From positions 1-5,897 of the forward strand of contig JADHLS010000377.1 of the NCBI GenBank assembly GCA_016780605.1: a stretch of 5,897 bases of DNA, read 5' to 3'. Positions 5,357-5,897 of this stretch are shown piece by piece (within the stretch, counting starts at the first letter, position 1; each line of letters opens with the position of its first letter). The notes under the pieces are model-generated. The model was given only the letters and a program-made list of their open reading frames with translations, was not told the origin of the DNA and searched no databases. Source of the DNA: Reyranella sp. (lineage in GTDB: Bacteria; Pseudomonadota; Alphaproteobacteria; Reyranellales; Reyranellaceae). Position numbers and translations under genes: made by a program.

Positions 5357-5897
5357 CTAAGGCAGGTTGTCCTTCACGAAGACGTCGATGCGGATGCGCT
5401 CCTGATCGGGATTGATCGGCCGGTCCTCGCAATGGGCAAGCAGCACGCGCGCCGCCGAGCGCGCTTCGTGGCCCGGATCCTGGTTGATGACGGCATCCAT
5501 GGCGCCCGAGATCAGGAACCGGCGAGTATCGGGCGTGAGCTCGTGGCCGACGAACACGACGTCGCGGGTGCGCCTCGCCTGCTCGAGCGCGGCAACGGCG
5601 CCGCGCTTGCCGGCGCCGATGACATAGAGCCCGACAAGATCGGGGAACGATGCCATCAGCCCCTCGACCGCGGCCTGGGTGCGCTGGCGATCGTCGCGAC
5701 CCTCGCGGGTCGGCGCAATGTCGAGATGCGGCGCCACTTCGCCCACGGCCTGCACGAACCCGGCAAGGCGCTCAGCGTGATCGCGCAGCGCCAGCGAGCC
5801 CGCGATCACGCCGACGGTCCCGAGCCGCGCGCCGACATAGCGGCCCAGCAGCGTGCCGGCGGTGCGCCCGGCGGCAAAGTTCGCCAACCCGACATAA
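5357..5897 (-). CDS. LacI-family transcriptional regulator, ligand-binding part (start off right edge)
   Basis: C-terminal 179 codons of a LacI/GalR-type repressor. The visible part opens with YVGLANFAAGRTAGTLLGRY, where the family usually has a YVGxDNxxAG motif that follows the first ligand-binding subdomain. Then come VGVIAGSLALRDHAERLAGF, DLVGLYVIGAGKRG, VVFVGHELTPDTRRFL and the closing DVFVKDNLP, all characteristic of the periplasmic-binding-protein-like sugar-sensing domain. The VGHELTP form recalls a branch of LacI regulators common near sugar ABC-transporter genes in rhizobia-like bacteria. The helix-turn-helix DNA-binding domain, expected roughly 160 codons upstream, is outside the window. 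The frame continues through the window edge, so the TTG at 5887 is an internal Leu codon, not a start. It likely controls carbohydrate uptake genes beyond the edge. The 20-base gap to trmJ permits read-through, but a functional link is not implied. Confidence 0.9.
   Translation of the reverse strand, partial: YVGLANFAAGRTAGTLLGRYVGARLGTVGVIAGSLALRDHAERLAGFVQAVGEVAPHLDIAPTREGRDDRQRTQAAVEGLMASFPDLVGLYVIGAGKRGAVAALEQARRTRDVVFVGHELTPDTRRFLISGAMDAVINQDPGHEARSAARVLLAHCEDRPINPDQERIRIDVFVKDNLP

Noticed and set aside
5885..5887. TTG at the right edge as the start of a 176-residue protein
   Set aside because: The frame is open to the window end and the residues before it (YVGL) belong to the LacI-family ligand domain, so the gene continues outside the window.

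Overview
The window is GC-rich DNA, densely packed with genes and using GC-ending codons. The gene content and the ribosomal protein S4 sequence point to an alphaproteobacterium. S4 stands alone here, outside the alpha operon, and has no cysteines. The style resembles Rhodospirillales or Reyranella-like lineages, but the genus is inference. No RNA gene, mobile element, CRISPR array or phage-derived gene is visible.

Left part (1-1691, minus strand): two genes of a tripartite drug-efflux system of the RND type. A periplasmic adaptor (membrane fusion protein, MdtA-like) is followed after 15 bases by the N-terminal third of an inner-membrane RND permease (MdtB/MdtC-like), which runs off the left edge. 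No TolC-type outer-membrane channel lies in the window. A divergent intergenic region (1692-1959) carries a perfect TATAAT -10 box for the efflux operon, a weaker promoter candidate for the next gene, and small operator-like inverted repeats.

Middle (1960-3279, plus strand): a secreted outer-membrane beta-barrel of the OprD porin type. It is read divergently from the pump and ends at a strong terminator hairpin shared with the convergent rpsD gene.

Right part (3337-5897, minus strand): in transcription order, the C-terminal ligand-binding part of a LacI-family regulator (start outside the window), then trmJ (tRNA 2'-O-methyltransferase), then an OsmC/YhfA-like protein tightly packed behind trmJ, then rpsD. 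About 190 bases separate the OsmC-like gene from rpsD. They hold a 9-bp hairpin, a candidate promoter whose -35 box lies inside that hairpin, and a leader with several inverted repeats before a GTG start. This leader is the least explained stretch in the window and the best candidate for unrecognised regulation.

No clearly new multi-gene system is present. The pump and porin are envelope transport functions. The trmJ-osmC-rpsD block is housekeeping (tRNA modification, redox or peroxide-type protection, ribosome assembly). The LacI regulator probably controls carbohydrate genes beyond the right edge.
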